A DNA stretch of 64,000 bases. It comes from Sphingomonas sp. GTDB lineage: Bacteria > Pseudomonadota > Alphaproteobacteria > Sphingomonadales > Sphingomonadaceae. Shown here one piece after another: positions 9,284-22,143 of this stretch. The position numbers were made by a program, and so were the translations under genes. The stretch spans positions 1,240,001 to 1,304,000 of the forward strand of contig NZ_JAFKLZ010000001.1 in NCBI RefSeq assembly GCF_017304615.1, read 5' to 3'. The stretch's first letter is position 1. The number at the start of each line of letters is the position of its first letter. The notes below the pieces were generated by a model, which searched no databases, had not been told where the DNA came from, and saw nothing but the letters and a program-made list of their open reading frames with translations.

Positions 9284-10702
9284 TCACTTCATCTGCCGCT
9301 TCGCGCTCGCCATCGTCGCCTTCCCATAGGGCGGCATGATCCCCGCGAGCTTCGCGACGTTGATCTTCGGCTGGCGGTACACCGCCTTGGCGTGGCTGAA
9401 GGTCTTGAAGCCGTCATGCCCGTGATACCCGCCCATCCCCGACGGGCCGATGCCGCCGAACGGCAGTTCTTCCTGGCTGATGTGGAAGATGACGTCGTTG
9501 AGCGTCACCCCGCCCGAGATCGTGCGGTCGAGCACGCGGCGGCGCTCGGCATCGTTATCCCCGAAATAATATAGGCCGAGCGGCCGGTCGCGGCGGTTGA
9601 CCTCGGCGATCGCCGCGTCGACGCCACCGCTGTAGCGGCGCACCGGCAGGATCGGGCCGAAGATTTCCTCCTGCATCACCGTCATGTCGTCGGTCGCATT
9701 TCGGACGATGTGGAGCGGCATCTTGCGCGTGTTGCTGCTGCCGAAATCCTCGCTGGCTGGATTGACCGTCTCGATCGTCGCTCCCTTCGCGCGAGCATCT
9801 TCAAGCCAGTCCTGCAGCCGCTGATGGTGCCGGTCGTTGACGATCGAGGTGTAATCGGGGTTCGCCAACAGGGTCGGATACATCGCCGACACCGCGCTCT
9901 TCAGACCGTCCACCACAGCCTGTTCCTGGTCGTCGGGTACCAGCATGTAATCGGGTGCCAGGCAGATTTGCCCCGCATTGAGCATCTTGCCCAGTGCCAC
10001 GCGCTCGGTCGCGCGCTTGATGTCGGCGTCGCGCCCCACGATCACCGGCGACTTGCCGCCAAGTTCGAGCGTGACCGGGGTCAGATTGTCGGCGGCGGCA
10101 TGGAGGATGTGCCGCCCGATCCCGGTGGCGCCGGTGAAGATCAGGTGATCGAACGGCAATTCGGCAAACGCCTTCCCCACCTCCGGCCCGCCCGAAAAGA
10201 ACGCGAGCTCGTCCGCCGCATAATATCGGGGGCAGATTTCCTCGAACAGTGCCGCCGTCCTTGGGGTGAACTCGCTCGACTTCACCATCGCGCGATTGCC
10301 CGCGGCGAAGATATTGGCGATCGGCGCCATCACCAGCTGGATCGGGAAATTCCACGGCGCGATCACGCCGACCACGCCCTTGGGCTGATATTCGATCCAC
10401 CCCTTCGCGCCGAGCAGCCCGAGCGGAAAGGTCACCGGGCGCCGTTCGGGGCGCATCCACTTGTCGAGATGCTTGATGGCGTGGCTTATCGGCGCGATCG
10501 AGGCGGCGATGTCAGTCACCATCGTCTGTTCGCGGCTGCGATGCCCGAAATCCTCCGACAGCGCGTCGCAAAAGGCGTCCGCATGGTCGCGGATCATCGC
10601 GGCGGCGCGCTTGAGGCGATCCTTGCGGGTCGCGGCGGAGACCGGCAGCTCCGCTTGAAACGCGGCACGCTGCACATCGAGCGTTTGGCGCATCTGGTTC
10701 AT
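9284..10702 (-). CDS. calB: Aldehyde dehydrogenase, coniferyl-aldehyde dehydrogenase type
   Basis: NAD(P)-dependent oxidation of an aldehyde to the acid, 472 aa. Catalytic Cys is in NAGQICLAPDY (about residue 247), the general base Glu in LELGGKSP, and the Rossmann motif in FTGATGIGRH. The PWNFPIQL segment and the short form without N-terminal extension resemble coniferyl aldehyde dehydrogenases and class 3 ALDHs. The substrate cannot be settled from sequence: fatty aldehydes are an alternative. It shares the strand with the peptidase gene downstream but no overlap shows coupling. Confidence 0.85.
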   Translation of the reverse strand: MNQMRQTLDVQRAAFQAELPVSAATRKDRLKRAAAMIRDHADAFCDALSEDFGHRSREQTMVTDIAASIAPISHAIKHLDKWMRPERRPVTFPLGLLGAKGWIEYQPKGVVGVIAPWNFPIQLVMAPIANIFAAGNRAMVKSSEFTPRTAALFEEICPRYYAADELAFFSGGPEVGKAFAELPFDHLIFTGATGIGRHILHAAADNLTPVTLELGGKSPVIVGRDADIKRATERVALGKMLNAGQICLAPDYMLVPDDQEQAVVDGLKSAVSAMYPTLLANPDYTSIVNDRHHQRLQDWLEDARAKGATIETVNPASEDFGSSNTRKMPLHIVRNATDDMTVMQEEIFGPILPVRRYSGGVDAAIAEVNRRDRPLGLYYFGDNDAERRRVLDRTISGGVTLNDVIFHISQEELPFGGIGPSGMGGYHGHDGFKTFSHAKAVYRQPKINVAKLAGIMPPYGKATMASAKRQMK

Positions 10703-10804
10703 TCCGCCCCTCCGTTCGCCCTGACCTTGTGGCAGGGCCGTCTTTGCGTGGTGTGAAGAAAGATCAGGGAAACAACAAGCGCCGCCCGGACGAGTTCGGT
10801 CCCG

Positions 10805-11272
10805 TCACGCGCACCCGATCAGGCCACCGGCGGGCACCACCACCGTGTCCTGCCCCGGTCGGTCGATCCGCAACGTCGCCTCCCCGATCCGCGCGCCGTT
10901 CGCCAGATTGGCGTCGTTCGCGATCGTCATGTCCAGCGTCGCGGTGACGTCGCCGCCCTTATATTCGGTGGTGTGGGAGAATCCGAAGCCGCCGGTCCCG
11001 TCCTGCCCAATCATCGCGAAATCCTGCACCTTGCCATCGATCGTCAGGCGGATCTTCCCGGGATCGGCGACTGCCATCGCGATCATCGCCTGGCTCGGCC
11101 CGCGCGTCCACAGGAAGGCCGCGCATCCCTTTGCGGGCAGGTCCTGCTTGGGGAGCACGCCGATCGGCAGGCCGTCGACGCTGGGCGCGATGGGCGCAGG
11201 CGCAGGGGTCTTCTTGTCCCTGGCAAGTGCGGGCGCGGCGAGGACGATCAGGGCCAAAGCGAGCTTCTTCAT
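10805..11272 (-). CDS. Small secreted protein of unknown function
   Basis: 155 aa starting with a signal peptide (MKKLALALIVLAAPALA). The mature part has a KKTPAPAPIAP linker and then a beta-rich region with two cysteines that could form a disulfide. I do not recognise the family. The start at 11272 overlaps the stop of the prepilin peptidase gene as ATGA, so it is translated together with it; a role near type II secretion or pili is only suggested by that coupling. Longer frames upstream are shadows of the peptidase gene. Confidence 0.75.
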   Translation of the reverse strand: MKKLALALIVLAAPALARDKKTPAPAPIAPSVDGLPIGVLPKQDLPAKGCAAFLWTRGPSQAMIAMAVADPGKIRLTIDGKVQDFAMIGQDGTGGFGFSHTTEYKGGDVTATLDMTIANDANLANGARIGEATLRIDRPGQDTVVVPAGGLIGCA

Positions 11273-12036
11273 GGACCGAACGCTATCATGACCAGCCACA
11301 TCGGGTAAGCCGCGATCGCCATCAGCGCGCCGAACGGCACCCAATCGCCGCCGGAAACGGCCTGCCCCCTCAGCCGCGCTGTGAGCAGCGCCCCGAGACC
11401 GACGATGCACGCGAGAAGCAGCACGAACGGCAGCATCGCCCACCCGACCCACAATCCGATCGCGCCGAACAGCTTGGGATCGCCGCCGCCCAGCCCGTCA
11501 CGCCCTCGGATGCGGCGGTAGGCGAACGCGATCAGCCAGAGCGACGCAAATCCGGCGACGCCGCCGATAAGCCGGTCGGGCCAGTCGGGCGGCGCGACCG
11601 CGATCGACATTAGTCCCGCCACCGCCAGCGTACCGGTCAGCCGGTCCGGCAACCAGAACTCGGCGACATCGAGCGCCGCCAGCGCCAGCAGCAGCCACCC
11701 GAACACCGCGCCAGCCACGCCGACCAGCCCCGGCGCGGCAAGCCCGCTGATGACGCCCAGCACCACGCAACCAAGCTCTATCTGCCAGTGGCGCGGATCG
11801 ATCGCCACGCCGCAGCTTCGGCACCGCCCATGCAACACGAGCGCGCTGGCCAAAGGCACCAGTTCCCAAGTGCACAATGTCCGCCCACACGCATCGCACG
11901 CGGATCGTCCGCCGATCACCGATCGCTCTTGCGGCCAACGAATCACCAACGTCGCGAGGAAACTGCCGACGATCGCGCCCAGAACGCCGAGTGCCGTCGG
12001 CCAAACCCAGTCAGGTAGTGAAGCGAGCGCGCCCAT
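11269..12036 (-). CDS. Prepilin peptidase (A24 leader peptidase / N-methyltransferase)
   Basis: Polytopic aspartic peptidase (255 aa) that cleaves type IV prepilin-like leaders at the inner membrane. Features: N-terminal hydrophobic segment with GSFLATLVIRWP, a cytoplasmic loop with two CxxC pairs (CDACG and CRSCG) as in bifunctional GspO/PilD enzymes that also methylate the new N-terminus, then several membrane helices. The two active-site Asp are in the LDVAEFWLPD region and in GGGDPKL. No pilin or secretion genes are nearby, so the substrates are encoded elsewhere. Confidence 0.9.
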   Translation of the reverse strand: MGALASLPDWVWPTALGVLGAIVGSFLATLVIRWPQERSVIGGRSACDACGRTLCTWELVPLASALVLHGRCRSCGVAIDPRHWQIELGCVVLGVISGLAAPGLVGVAGAVFGWLLLALAALDVAEFWLPDRLTGTLAVAGLMSIAVAPPDWPDRLIGGVAGFASLWLIAFAYRRIRGRDGLGGGDPKLFGAIGLWVGWAMLPFVLLLACIVGLGALLTARLRGQAVSGGDWVPFGALMAIAAYPMWLVMIAFGP

Positions 12037-12068
12037 CCCCCCTCCCTAGCGCGGCGTGCAGCATCGCC

Positions 12069-12088
12069 AAACTGCCGTGCGGCAATTT
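12069..12088. promoter_or_regulatory. Near-palindromic operator candidate
   Basis: AAACTGCCG-TG-CGGCAATTT, arms matching at 8 of 9 positions, in the divergent gap between the prepilin peptidase gene and the thiolase gene, about 54 bp before the thiolase ATG. It could be a repressor site for either gene. No regulator is identified. Confidence 0.35.
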
Positions 12089-12141
12089 GTATTCCGGCGC
12101 TGCCACCCCTAGATCGCGCGCAACCAATCTGGAGCCTCACA

Positions 12142-13326
12142 ATGACCGCCGACCCGATCGTCATCCTGTCCTATGCCCGCACCCCGATGGGGAGCTTTCA
12201 GGGCGCGCTGACGGGGGCTTCCGCGACGCAACTCGGCGCGACCGCGGTGAAGGGCGCGGTCGAGCGCGCCGGGGTCGATCCCAAGGCGATCGAGCGAATC
12301 TATATGGGCTGCGTCCTTCCCGCCGGGCTTGGACAGGCTCCCGCTCGGCAAGCCGCGATCAACGCCGGGCTGGGCGAGCATGTCGAGGCGACCACGGTCA
12401 ACAAGATGTGCGGGTCGGGCATGCAAGCGACGATCATGGGCGCGGAGGCACTGGCGGCCGGATCGGTCGACCTGCTTGTCGTGGGCGGCATGGAGAGCAT
12501 GACCAACGCGCCCTATCTGTCGATGCGCCATCGCGGCGGCGCGCGGATCGGGCATGATGTCCTCAAGGATCACATGTATCTCGACGGACTCGAGGACGCC
12601 TATGAACCCGGCAAGTTGATGGGCAACTTCGCGGAAGACACCGCGCAGGAATATCAGTTCACCCGTGCCGCGCAGGACGACTATGCGATCGCGAGCCTGA
12701 CTCGCGCGCAGGAAGCGCAGAAATCGGGCGCGTTCGACCGCGAGATCGTCCCCGTGGAGGTCGTCGGCCGCAAGGGCACGGACACGATCACGATCGACGA
12801 ACAACCGGCCAAGGGCGACCCCGCGAAAATCCCCACGCTCAAGCCGGCTTTTTCGAAGGATGGCACCATCACCGCCGCCAACGCCTCGTCGATTTCGGAC
12901 GGGGCGGCGGCGCTTGTCCTGACTCGCCAGTCGGTCGCGGACAAGCTCGGCAAGACGCCGGTCGCGCGCGTCGTCGCGACCGCCGCGCACGCCCACGCAC
13001 CTGCCCTGTTCACCACCGCCCCCGTTCAGGCGATGCAGAAAGCGCTCGACAAGGCCGGCTGGACCGTCGCCGACGTTGACCTATTCGAGGTGAACGAGGC
13101 ATTCGCGGTCGTCGCGATGATAGCGATGCACGACCTCGGCATCCCGCACGACAAGATCAACGTGAATGGCGGCGCGACCGCGCTCGGCCATCCGATCGGC
13201 GCGAGCGGCGCGCGCATCCTGACCACCCTGGTATCGGCGCTACAGACGCGCGGACTGAAGCGCGGACTGGCGTCGCTGTGCATCGGCGGCGGCGAGGCGA
13301 CCGCGGTCGCGGTCGAGCTGATCTGA
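12142..13326 (+). CDS. Acetyl-CoA acetyltransferase (thiolase)
   Basis: Biosynthetic/degradative thiolase II, 394 aa, condensing two acetyl-CoA to acetoacetyl-CoA (reversible). The nucleophilic Cys is at residue 90 in KMCGSGM; the catalytic His is in GHPIGASGAR; the second Cys is in SLCIGGGEA. The GGMESMTNAPY motif is typical. The ATG at 12142 has GGAG 7 bases upstream. No phaB or phaC is adjacent, so assignment to polyhydroxybutyrate synthesis rather than general acyl-CoA metabolism is open. Confidence 0.93.
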   Translation: MTADPIVILSYARTPMGSFQGALTGASATQLGATAVKGAVERAGVDPKAIERIYMGCVLPAGLGQAPARQAAINAGLGEHVEATTVNKMCGSGMQATIMGAEALAAGSVDLLVVGGMESMTNAPYLSMRHRGGARIGHDVLKDHMYLDGLEDAYEPGKLMGNFAEDTAQEYQFTRAAQDDYAIASLTRAQEAQKSGAFDREIVPVEVVGRKGTDTITIDEQPAKGDPAKIPTLKPAFSKDGTITAANASSISDGAAALVLTRQSVADKLGKTPVARVVATAAHAHAPALFTTAPVQAMQKALDKAGWTVADVDLFEVNEAFAVVAMIAMHDLGIPHDKINVNGGATALGHPIGASGARILTTLVSALQTRGLKRGLASLCIGGGEATAVAVELI

Positions 13327-13356
13327 CGGCCTCCCGCGCGGCGCAGCGAGCGCCGG

Positions 13357-13671
13357 TTACTTCAGGGGAAGGACGACCTCGTTAGGGTTGATGACGTTCA
13401 GTTGCTTGCGAGCCTGTTCGTCGGCCATATCGGGATCGACCTTCTTGGGATCGAGCAACTGGACGCGGTTGGCGATAGCCGCCTGTTGCCGCTTGAGCTG
13501 CGCGAGATGCTGTTCCTGGCGCTTGAGCATCCGCTGATAGTCGCCATAGGCCAGCGCGCCGTTCGACCCAACCACGGCATAGGTGCCGAAGAACGCCATG
13601 ACCGCCAGCGCGAACGCGGGCAAGGCGGCGCGGCGGAATACGGAGCGGAAAGTGGTGTGACGGCGCGTCAT
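13357..13671 (-). CDS. ftsB: Septum formation initiator / FtsB-like protein
   Basis: 104-aa bitopic protein: short cytoplasmic N-terminus rich in Arg, one membrane helix at about residues 15-35, then a periplasmic coiled coil (RMLKRQEQHLAQLKRQQAAIANRV) typical of DivIC/FtsB proteins of the divisome. The start MTRRHTTF at 13671 gives the expected size. It lies 107 bp downstream of eno on the same strand, the usual eno-ftsB arrangement in proteobacteria. Confidence 0.88.
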   Translation of the reverse strand: MTRRHTTFRSVFRRAALPAFALAVMAFFGTYAVVGSNGALAYGDYQRMLKRQEQHLAQLKRQQAAIANRVQLLDPKKVDPDMADEQARKQLNVINPNEVVLPLK

Positions 13672-13778
13672 GGTCGCGTCATCTCTCGCGCAAGCCGATT
13701 CGCCGGGCAAGCCGAAATTAACCATGTTTTCGGCGAATCGAGTCGGATCAGCGGTGAAACGAATCGTCGGCGCGGAAC

Positions 13779-15074
<1,296 letters not shown>

Positions 15075-15151
15075 CTAGATTGGGGGAAGCAAGGGTGTCG
15101 CGGCGGCGCTCTATCGGGTTCGTTCGGATCGGGCAATTCGCCTGAAACTTC

Positions 15152-15176
15152 GGAACCCGCAAAGCCCGCCTTGGTT
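15152..15176 (+). promoter_or_regulatory. EcfG (general stress response) type promoter
   Basis: GGAAC at 15152-15156, 17 bp spacer, GTT at 15174-15176, matching the GGAAC-N16/17-GTT consensus of alphaproteobacterial EcfG sigma factors. A start of transcription near 15183 would leave a short leader before the ATG at 15207. The genes downstream are of the type usually under general stress control, which supports the call. Confidence 0.65.
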
Positions 15177-15206
15177 GTTTGACGCGTTGGAGTAAGGAAC
15201 ACGATC

Positions 15207-15659
15207 ATGGCCGATACCGCACCGAATGAGACTATCGTCGACAATGAAACCGGCACTGGCGCGAAAGACGCCATGGCCGGCGTGCAGACGCTGAAGGATA
15301 ACGTCATCAAGTTTGCCAACGATGCCGGCGACAAGGCGAAGGCCGCGGCCGAGGACGGCAAGACGCGGGCCGGCGGCGCGCTCGACGAACTCGCGACGAT
15401 GCTGCGCGACGCGGCGACCAGCGTCGATGAGAAGGTCGGCGACCAATACGGCCAATATGCCCGGTCGGCGGCCGACGCGGTGGCGAACTTCTCGCAATCG
15501 CTCCAGTCGAAGCAGGTCGACGACTTGATCGACGACGCGCGCGAGTTCGTGAAGAAGAGTCCGGCGGTCGCGATCGGCACCGCCGCCGCCATCGGCTTCG
15601 TACTGGCACGGCTGGTCAAGGCGGGGCTGGACGAACCCGCCGGCGACAAGAAGGCCTGA
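15207..15659 (+). CDS. DUF883/YqjD-like membrane-anchored stress protein
   Basis: 150 aa. Amphipathic, Ala/Lys/Asp-rich helices that resemble LEA/apolipoprotein-type repeats (about 25-115), then one C-terminal membrane segment in SPAVAIGTAAAIGFVLARL. This is the layout of YqjD/ElaB-like proteins, which in E. coli tether ribosomes to the membrane in stationary phase; whether that applies here is unknown. First gene of a four-gene group behind an EcfG-like promoter. Confidence 0.75.
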   Translation: MADTAPNETIVDNETGTGAKDAMAGVQTLKDNVIKFANDAGDKAKAAAEDGKTRAGGALDELATMLRDAATSVDEKVGDQYGQYARSAADAVANFSQSLQSKQVDDLIDDAREFVKKSPAVAIGTAAAIGFVLARLVKAGLDEPAGDKKA

Positions 15660-15674
15660 TCGGCCCGGCCGCGC

Positions 15675-16034
15675 GTGGAGGAAAAGCAACCGCCCGAACA
15701 GGAAAGCATCCCCGCGTTGGTCAGCCGCCTGATCGACGATGGCGAAGGCTTCGTCCGGGCAGAGCTTAAACTCTACCGCGCGCGGGTGGTCGCCCGGGTC
15801 GGTGAGGCGCGCAACGCGGTCATCCTGGCGGTCGTCGCGTTGTCGCTCGCCCAGGCGGTGATCGTCGCGGCGCTGGTCGGTTTGCTGATCCTGTTGCGGC
15901 CCGCGCTCGGTCCCGGCGGCGCGACCGCCGTGGTCGTGGCCGGTGGGCTAGCGCTGGCCGCGCTGCTGGCGTGGCTCGGCTGGCGGCAATTGCTCAAGGC
16001 GACGCAGATCAAGGACAGGGACGAACGGCCATGA
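15675..16034 (+). CDS. Phage holin family III / YqjE-like membrane protein
   Basis: 119 aa with a GTG start at 15675; no in-frame ATG precedes the membrane region. Two membrane helices at about residues 45-70 and 82-103 with an N-terminal amphipathic helix containing a GEGFVRAELKLYRAR segment, as in the YqjE / Actinobacteriophage holin superfamily III group. The name is historical and no lysis role is implied. It overlaps the next gene as ATGA, and sits 15 bp after the DUF883 gene: the yqjD-yqjE pairing known from enterobacteria. Confidence 0.75.
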   Translation: MEEKQPPEQESIPALVSRLIDDGEGFVRAELKLYRARVVARVGEARNAVILAVVALSLAQAVIVAALVGLLILLRPALGPGGATAVVVAGGLALAALLAWLGWRQLLKATQIKDRDERP

Positions 16035-16318
16035 GCCTGATCGACGACGAACTCGCCAGAGCCGAAGCCGCTGCGGCTGCGCGGCGGCAACAGCTCGCCA
16101 GCACCGTCGTCGCCTTGCAATCGCGGCTCAAGCCCAGCGCGCTTGCCCGTGATGCGATCGGCGAGCTCAAGGAAGTCGGCGGCGAAATCGCCCAGGCGGG
16201 CGTCGACACGATCAAGCGCCATCCGGTGACCGCCACGGGCGTTATCGCGACGCTGACCGCATTTTTTGCACGCAAACCGTTGCGGCGCTTGTTTCACCGG
16301 CGCTCCAGCGACACATAA
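16031..16318 (+). CDS. DUF3618-like small protein
   Basis: 95 aa starting at the ATG that overlaps the previous stop (ATGA). N-terminal helix ELARAEAAAAARRQQLASTVVALQSRLKPSAL, followed by a C-terminal hydrophobic segment (GVIATLTAFFARKPLRRLF). It matches the plan of DUF3618 / YqjK-like proteins that accompany yqjD-yqjE. Molecular role unknown; likely membrane-associated stress protein. Confidence 0.65.
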   Translation: MSLIDDELARAEAAAAARRQQLASTVVALQSRLKPSALARDAIGELKEVGGEIAQAGVDTIKRHPVTATGVIATLTAFFARKPLRRLFHRRSSDT

Positions 16319-16343
16319 TCACGCTCAGATCGAGGAGTGCGCG

Positions 16344-16799
16344 ATGACCGAATCGACTAACAAGCAGCCCGCCGGCCGTATGGAAACCGCGCTGACCACG
16401 GCGCGCGGCGCGGCCAACGACGCCCTCGGCGAAACCCGTGCAGCGGCGAAGCGCGTCGGCAGGGCTGCGGAGGCCAATCCCCTCGCCGTCGTCGCGGGAG
16501 GGATCGCGATCGGGCTGGCGGCGGGCGCGCTGCTGCCGCGCACGAAGCGCGAAACCAAGCTGCTGGGTCCAGTGGGCAAGCGGATCAACGGCGCGGCGGC
16601 GGGTGCTGCCCTGGCGGCCAAGGACGCGGCGAAGGCCGAACTCGGCGCATTCCCGCTGAGCAAGGAGGCGGCGCGCGAGCAAGTCAGCAAGTTACTCGAT
16701 CAGGTCGGCAAGGCGATGTCGGCGGGCGGTGACGCCGCGCTGGCGGCGCAGAAGGAAGCGCCGAAACCGGTCAAAAGAACGCGGCGCAAGGCCGATTGA
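16344..16799 (+). CDS. Ala/Lys-rich membrane-associated protein, fourth gene of the stress group
   Basis: 151 aa; ATG at 16344 with GAGGAG 6 bases upstream. One hydrophobic segment in NPLAVVAGGIAIGLAAGALLP (about 45-65), then alanine- and lysine-rich helices with a basic C-terminus (KPVKRTRRKAD). The composition resembles the upstream DUF883 gene. I do not recognise a named family. Its position 25 bp after the third gene suggests shared regulation from the EcfG-like promoter. Confidence 0.65.
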   Translation: MTESTNKQPAGRMETALTTARGAANDALGETRAAAKRVGRAAEANPLAVVAGGIAIGLAAGALLPRTKRETKLLGPVGKRINGAAAGAALAAKDAAKAELGAFPLSKEAAREQVSKLLDQVGKAMSAGGDAALAAQKEAPKPVKRTRRKAD

Positions 16800-16835
16800 C
16801 CTTTACTTGACGCGGACGCGCGATATGGGGCCGCC

Positions 16836-17063
16836 ATGAGCAAGCTCCATCTCGTATTCGGCGGCCGCGTCAAGGACCCCCAAACGCTCGATTTCGATGA
16901 ATCGACGATCGAAGTCGTCGGCATCTTCCCCGATTTCGCGAGTGCCGAGAAAGCGTGGCGCGCGGCCGCTCAACGCACTGTCGACGACGCCGAAATGAAG
17001 TTCGTGGTGGTCCACCTGCACCGCCTGCTTGAGCCCGATCCGGATTTGCAGGCGAGCGGCTAA
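16836..17063 (+). CDS. DUF4170-type small protein
   Basis: 75 aa, small soluble alpha/beta protein. Features: LHLVFGGRVKDP start, DFASAEKAWRAAAQRTVDDAEMKFVVVHLHRLL end, matching the DUF4170 family found widely in alphaproteobacteria. Function unknown. Its stop overlaps that of the rhomboid gene by four bases in convergent orientation. Confidence 0.75.
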   Translation: MSKLHLVFGGRVKDPQTLDFDESTIEVVGIFPDFASAEKAWRAAAQRTVDDAEMKFVVVHLHRLLEPDPDLQASG

Positions 17064-17650
17064 GCGTCCCTATAGCGCCAGAGCAACAATGGGCGCGTCA
17101 GTATCAATCCGGCTATAAACCCGCCGATATGCGCGCCGATCGCCACCGGCTGATCGGTCAACGTCGCGTAGCCGACCAGCAGATTGATGATCGTCCACGC
17201 CGCCCCGAGCCACACGGCATGGAGCACGCCCGCCGATAGCGGCCCAATCTGGCGAGCGCGATTGCGGCCGTAGAGCAAGGCATAGGCCGCGACGACGGCG
17301 GAGATCGCCCCGCTGGCGCCGATCATCGGCATCATCGACTGCGGATCCTGCGCCCACTGCCCCGCCGCTGCCGCGTAAGCGCCGATGAAATATAGAACGC
17401 CGATCGCCTTCGATCCGAGAGCGCGCTCGACCTCGCGCCCGCAATAGACGAACATCACCATATTGAAGAGCAGGTGAAACACCCCGCCATGGAGCAACGT
17501 CGCAGTCAGCGGCGTGAGCCAGGCCGGAATCGGCGGCCCCGCCCACGTCACCGCTTGGTAAGGCGCGAGAGCGGGAATGAACCCGCCGACCAGCGCCGCC
17601 ATCTGACTCTCGCCTGCCAGCCCGACCAGCGCGGAAACGAGAATCGTCAC
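17060..17650 (-). CDS. Rhomboid-family intramembrane serine protease (N-terminus uncertain)
   Basis: Six-helix membrane protein that cleaves substrates within the membrane. Catalytic Ser is in GASGAIS and catalytic His in IGAHIGGFIAG; HLLFNM in helix 2 supplies the conserved His/Asn pair. With a GTG start at 17650 the protein has 196 aa, but the sequence upstream (PATYGIAAV just before the first helix) still looks like rhomboid and reads openly back to the end of greA. That stretch has no ATG, GTG or TTG; only a CTG at 17704, overlapping the greA stop as CTGA, could start it. Confidence 0.85.
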   Translation of the reverse strand: MTILVSALVGLAGESQMAALVGGFIPALAPYQAVTWAGPPIPAWLTPLTATLLHGGVFHLLFNMVMFVYCGREVERALGSKAIGVLYFIGAYAAAAGQWAQDPQSMMPMIGASGAISAVVAAYALLYGRNRARQIGPLSAGVLHAVWLGAAWTIINLLVGYATLTDQPVAIGAHIGGFIAGLILTRPLLLWRYRDA

Positions 17651-17700
17651 CGCGGCGATGCCGTAGGTGGCGGGCGCGTCGCGCCAGGCGAACCCCTGGC

Positions 17701-18177
17701 TCAGATGAACTCGATCTTGCTGATGAGGTAGTAACGGTCGCCCGCGGGCACCGACACTTCGACCTCTTCATCGACCTTGCGCCCGATCAGCGCGCGGCCG
17801 ATCGGCGAATTGTAGCTGATCCGGCCGGTCTTGGCGTCCGCCTCGGTCTCGCCGACGATCTGATACTTGGTCGCCTTGTCGTCCTCGTCGAGCAAGGTCA
17901 CGGTCGCGCCGAAAACGACCTTGTCGCCCGACAATTCCTTGGGATCGATGATCTGGGCACGGCTCAGCTTGCCTTCGATGTCGGCGATGGTCGCCTCGTT
18001 CTGGCCCTGCTGCTCCTTGGCGGCATGATATTCGGCGTTTTCCGACAAGTCGCCATGCGCGCGCGCTTCCTCGATCGCATCCACGATCAACGGGCGCTCC
18101 TCTTTCAAGCGACGCAGATCTGCCGTGAGCTTCTCATAGCCCTCTTGCAGCATCGGCATCTTCTCGACGGTCGCCAT
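17701..18177 (-). CDS. greA: Transcription elongation factor GreA
   Basis: 158 aa, full length. N-terminal coiled coil with the acidic tip ([13 protein letters not shown]) that enters the RNA polymerase secondary channel and stimulates transcript cleavage in backtracked complexes; C-terminal FKBP-like domain with [21 protein letters not shown]. It lies 79 bp downstream of carB on the same strand and directly before the rhomboid gene. Confidence 0.98.
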   Translation of the reverse strand: MATVEKMPMLQEGYEKLTADLRRLKEERPLIVDAIEEARAHGDLSENAEYHAAKEQQGQNEATIADIEGKLSRAQIIDPKELSGDKVVFGATVTLLDEDDKATKYQIVGETEADAKTGRISYNSPIGRALIGRKVDEEVEVSVPAGDRYYLISKIEFI

Positions 18178-18256
18178 ACCCCTAATCCTTCGTCAAAATC
18201 TCTGCCCCAAGCGACCTGTGGAAGGGCCGCCCGCACCTTGTTTCTCTATGTGGGGA

Positions 18257-21579
<3,323 letters not shown>

Positions 21580-21580
<1 letters not shown>

Positions 21581-22143
21581 TAACCGTGCGACCTAAGTAG
21601 TGCGATTATCGCGATGAAGAGGGAAGCGACCGACGCGATTGAGCTAGCTCGCTCGACGATTTCCCAGATCAAATCTCCGGGCGGATTTGGCGACTCTGCG
21701 AGGACCTTCGCGGCTAACACCAAGGCCACGACCTGCGAACGCTCGCTGTTAGTGAGTGTCAGGTTTTCCAACTCACCCTGAATGCGCGTAAGTTCGTGCG
21801 CGATGCGTTCTCGACGCTCCTCGTCCAGCACAACAGGATTTGGCCTACCGGTCCAACTACTGCTGTCCACTGCAGTTTGGCGAAGGAGCACGTCTTCAAC
21901 GTGCCGGATTCCCGCTTTGAGTATGCGAGTTTTCCAGGTCGACGGTCGATACTTCGTCGCCTCAACTTCCGCGAAAAGGTTTTCTCGGCAATCCTCAGCA
22001 AACTGTACAGCTGCATAAGTCCGAAGCGGAACGGCTTTCGCGCTCGCAACGGATCCTAAGGTAGTCTTTTGATCGGGCCGGCGCTTTTCAGCCTCGTAAA
22101 GTCCGACCAGTACCAAGTCGAAGAACTGCTCGTAATTTGTCAC
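21580..22143 (-). CDS. Unknown protein encoded between carA and carB
   Basis: 187 aa. A GTG at 22143 overlaps the carA stop (GTGA) and the TAA overlaps the carB ATG (TAATG), so the gene is coupled on both sides. N-terminal half is a helical, Lys/Glu/Arg-rich region ([23 protein letters not shown]; then [15 protein letters not shown]), the middle is charged, and a C-terminal membrane helix is likely in [15 protein letters not shown] do not recognise the family. Base composition looks visibly less GC-rich than carA and carB, which suggests a later arrival. An in-frame extension upstream only shadows carA. Confidence 0.7.

Noticed and set aside
15675-16034. Holin-family name taken as evidence of a prophage
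   Set aside because: The protein is of the YqjE type and sits in a chromosomal stress group; no phage genes are nearby.
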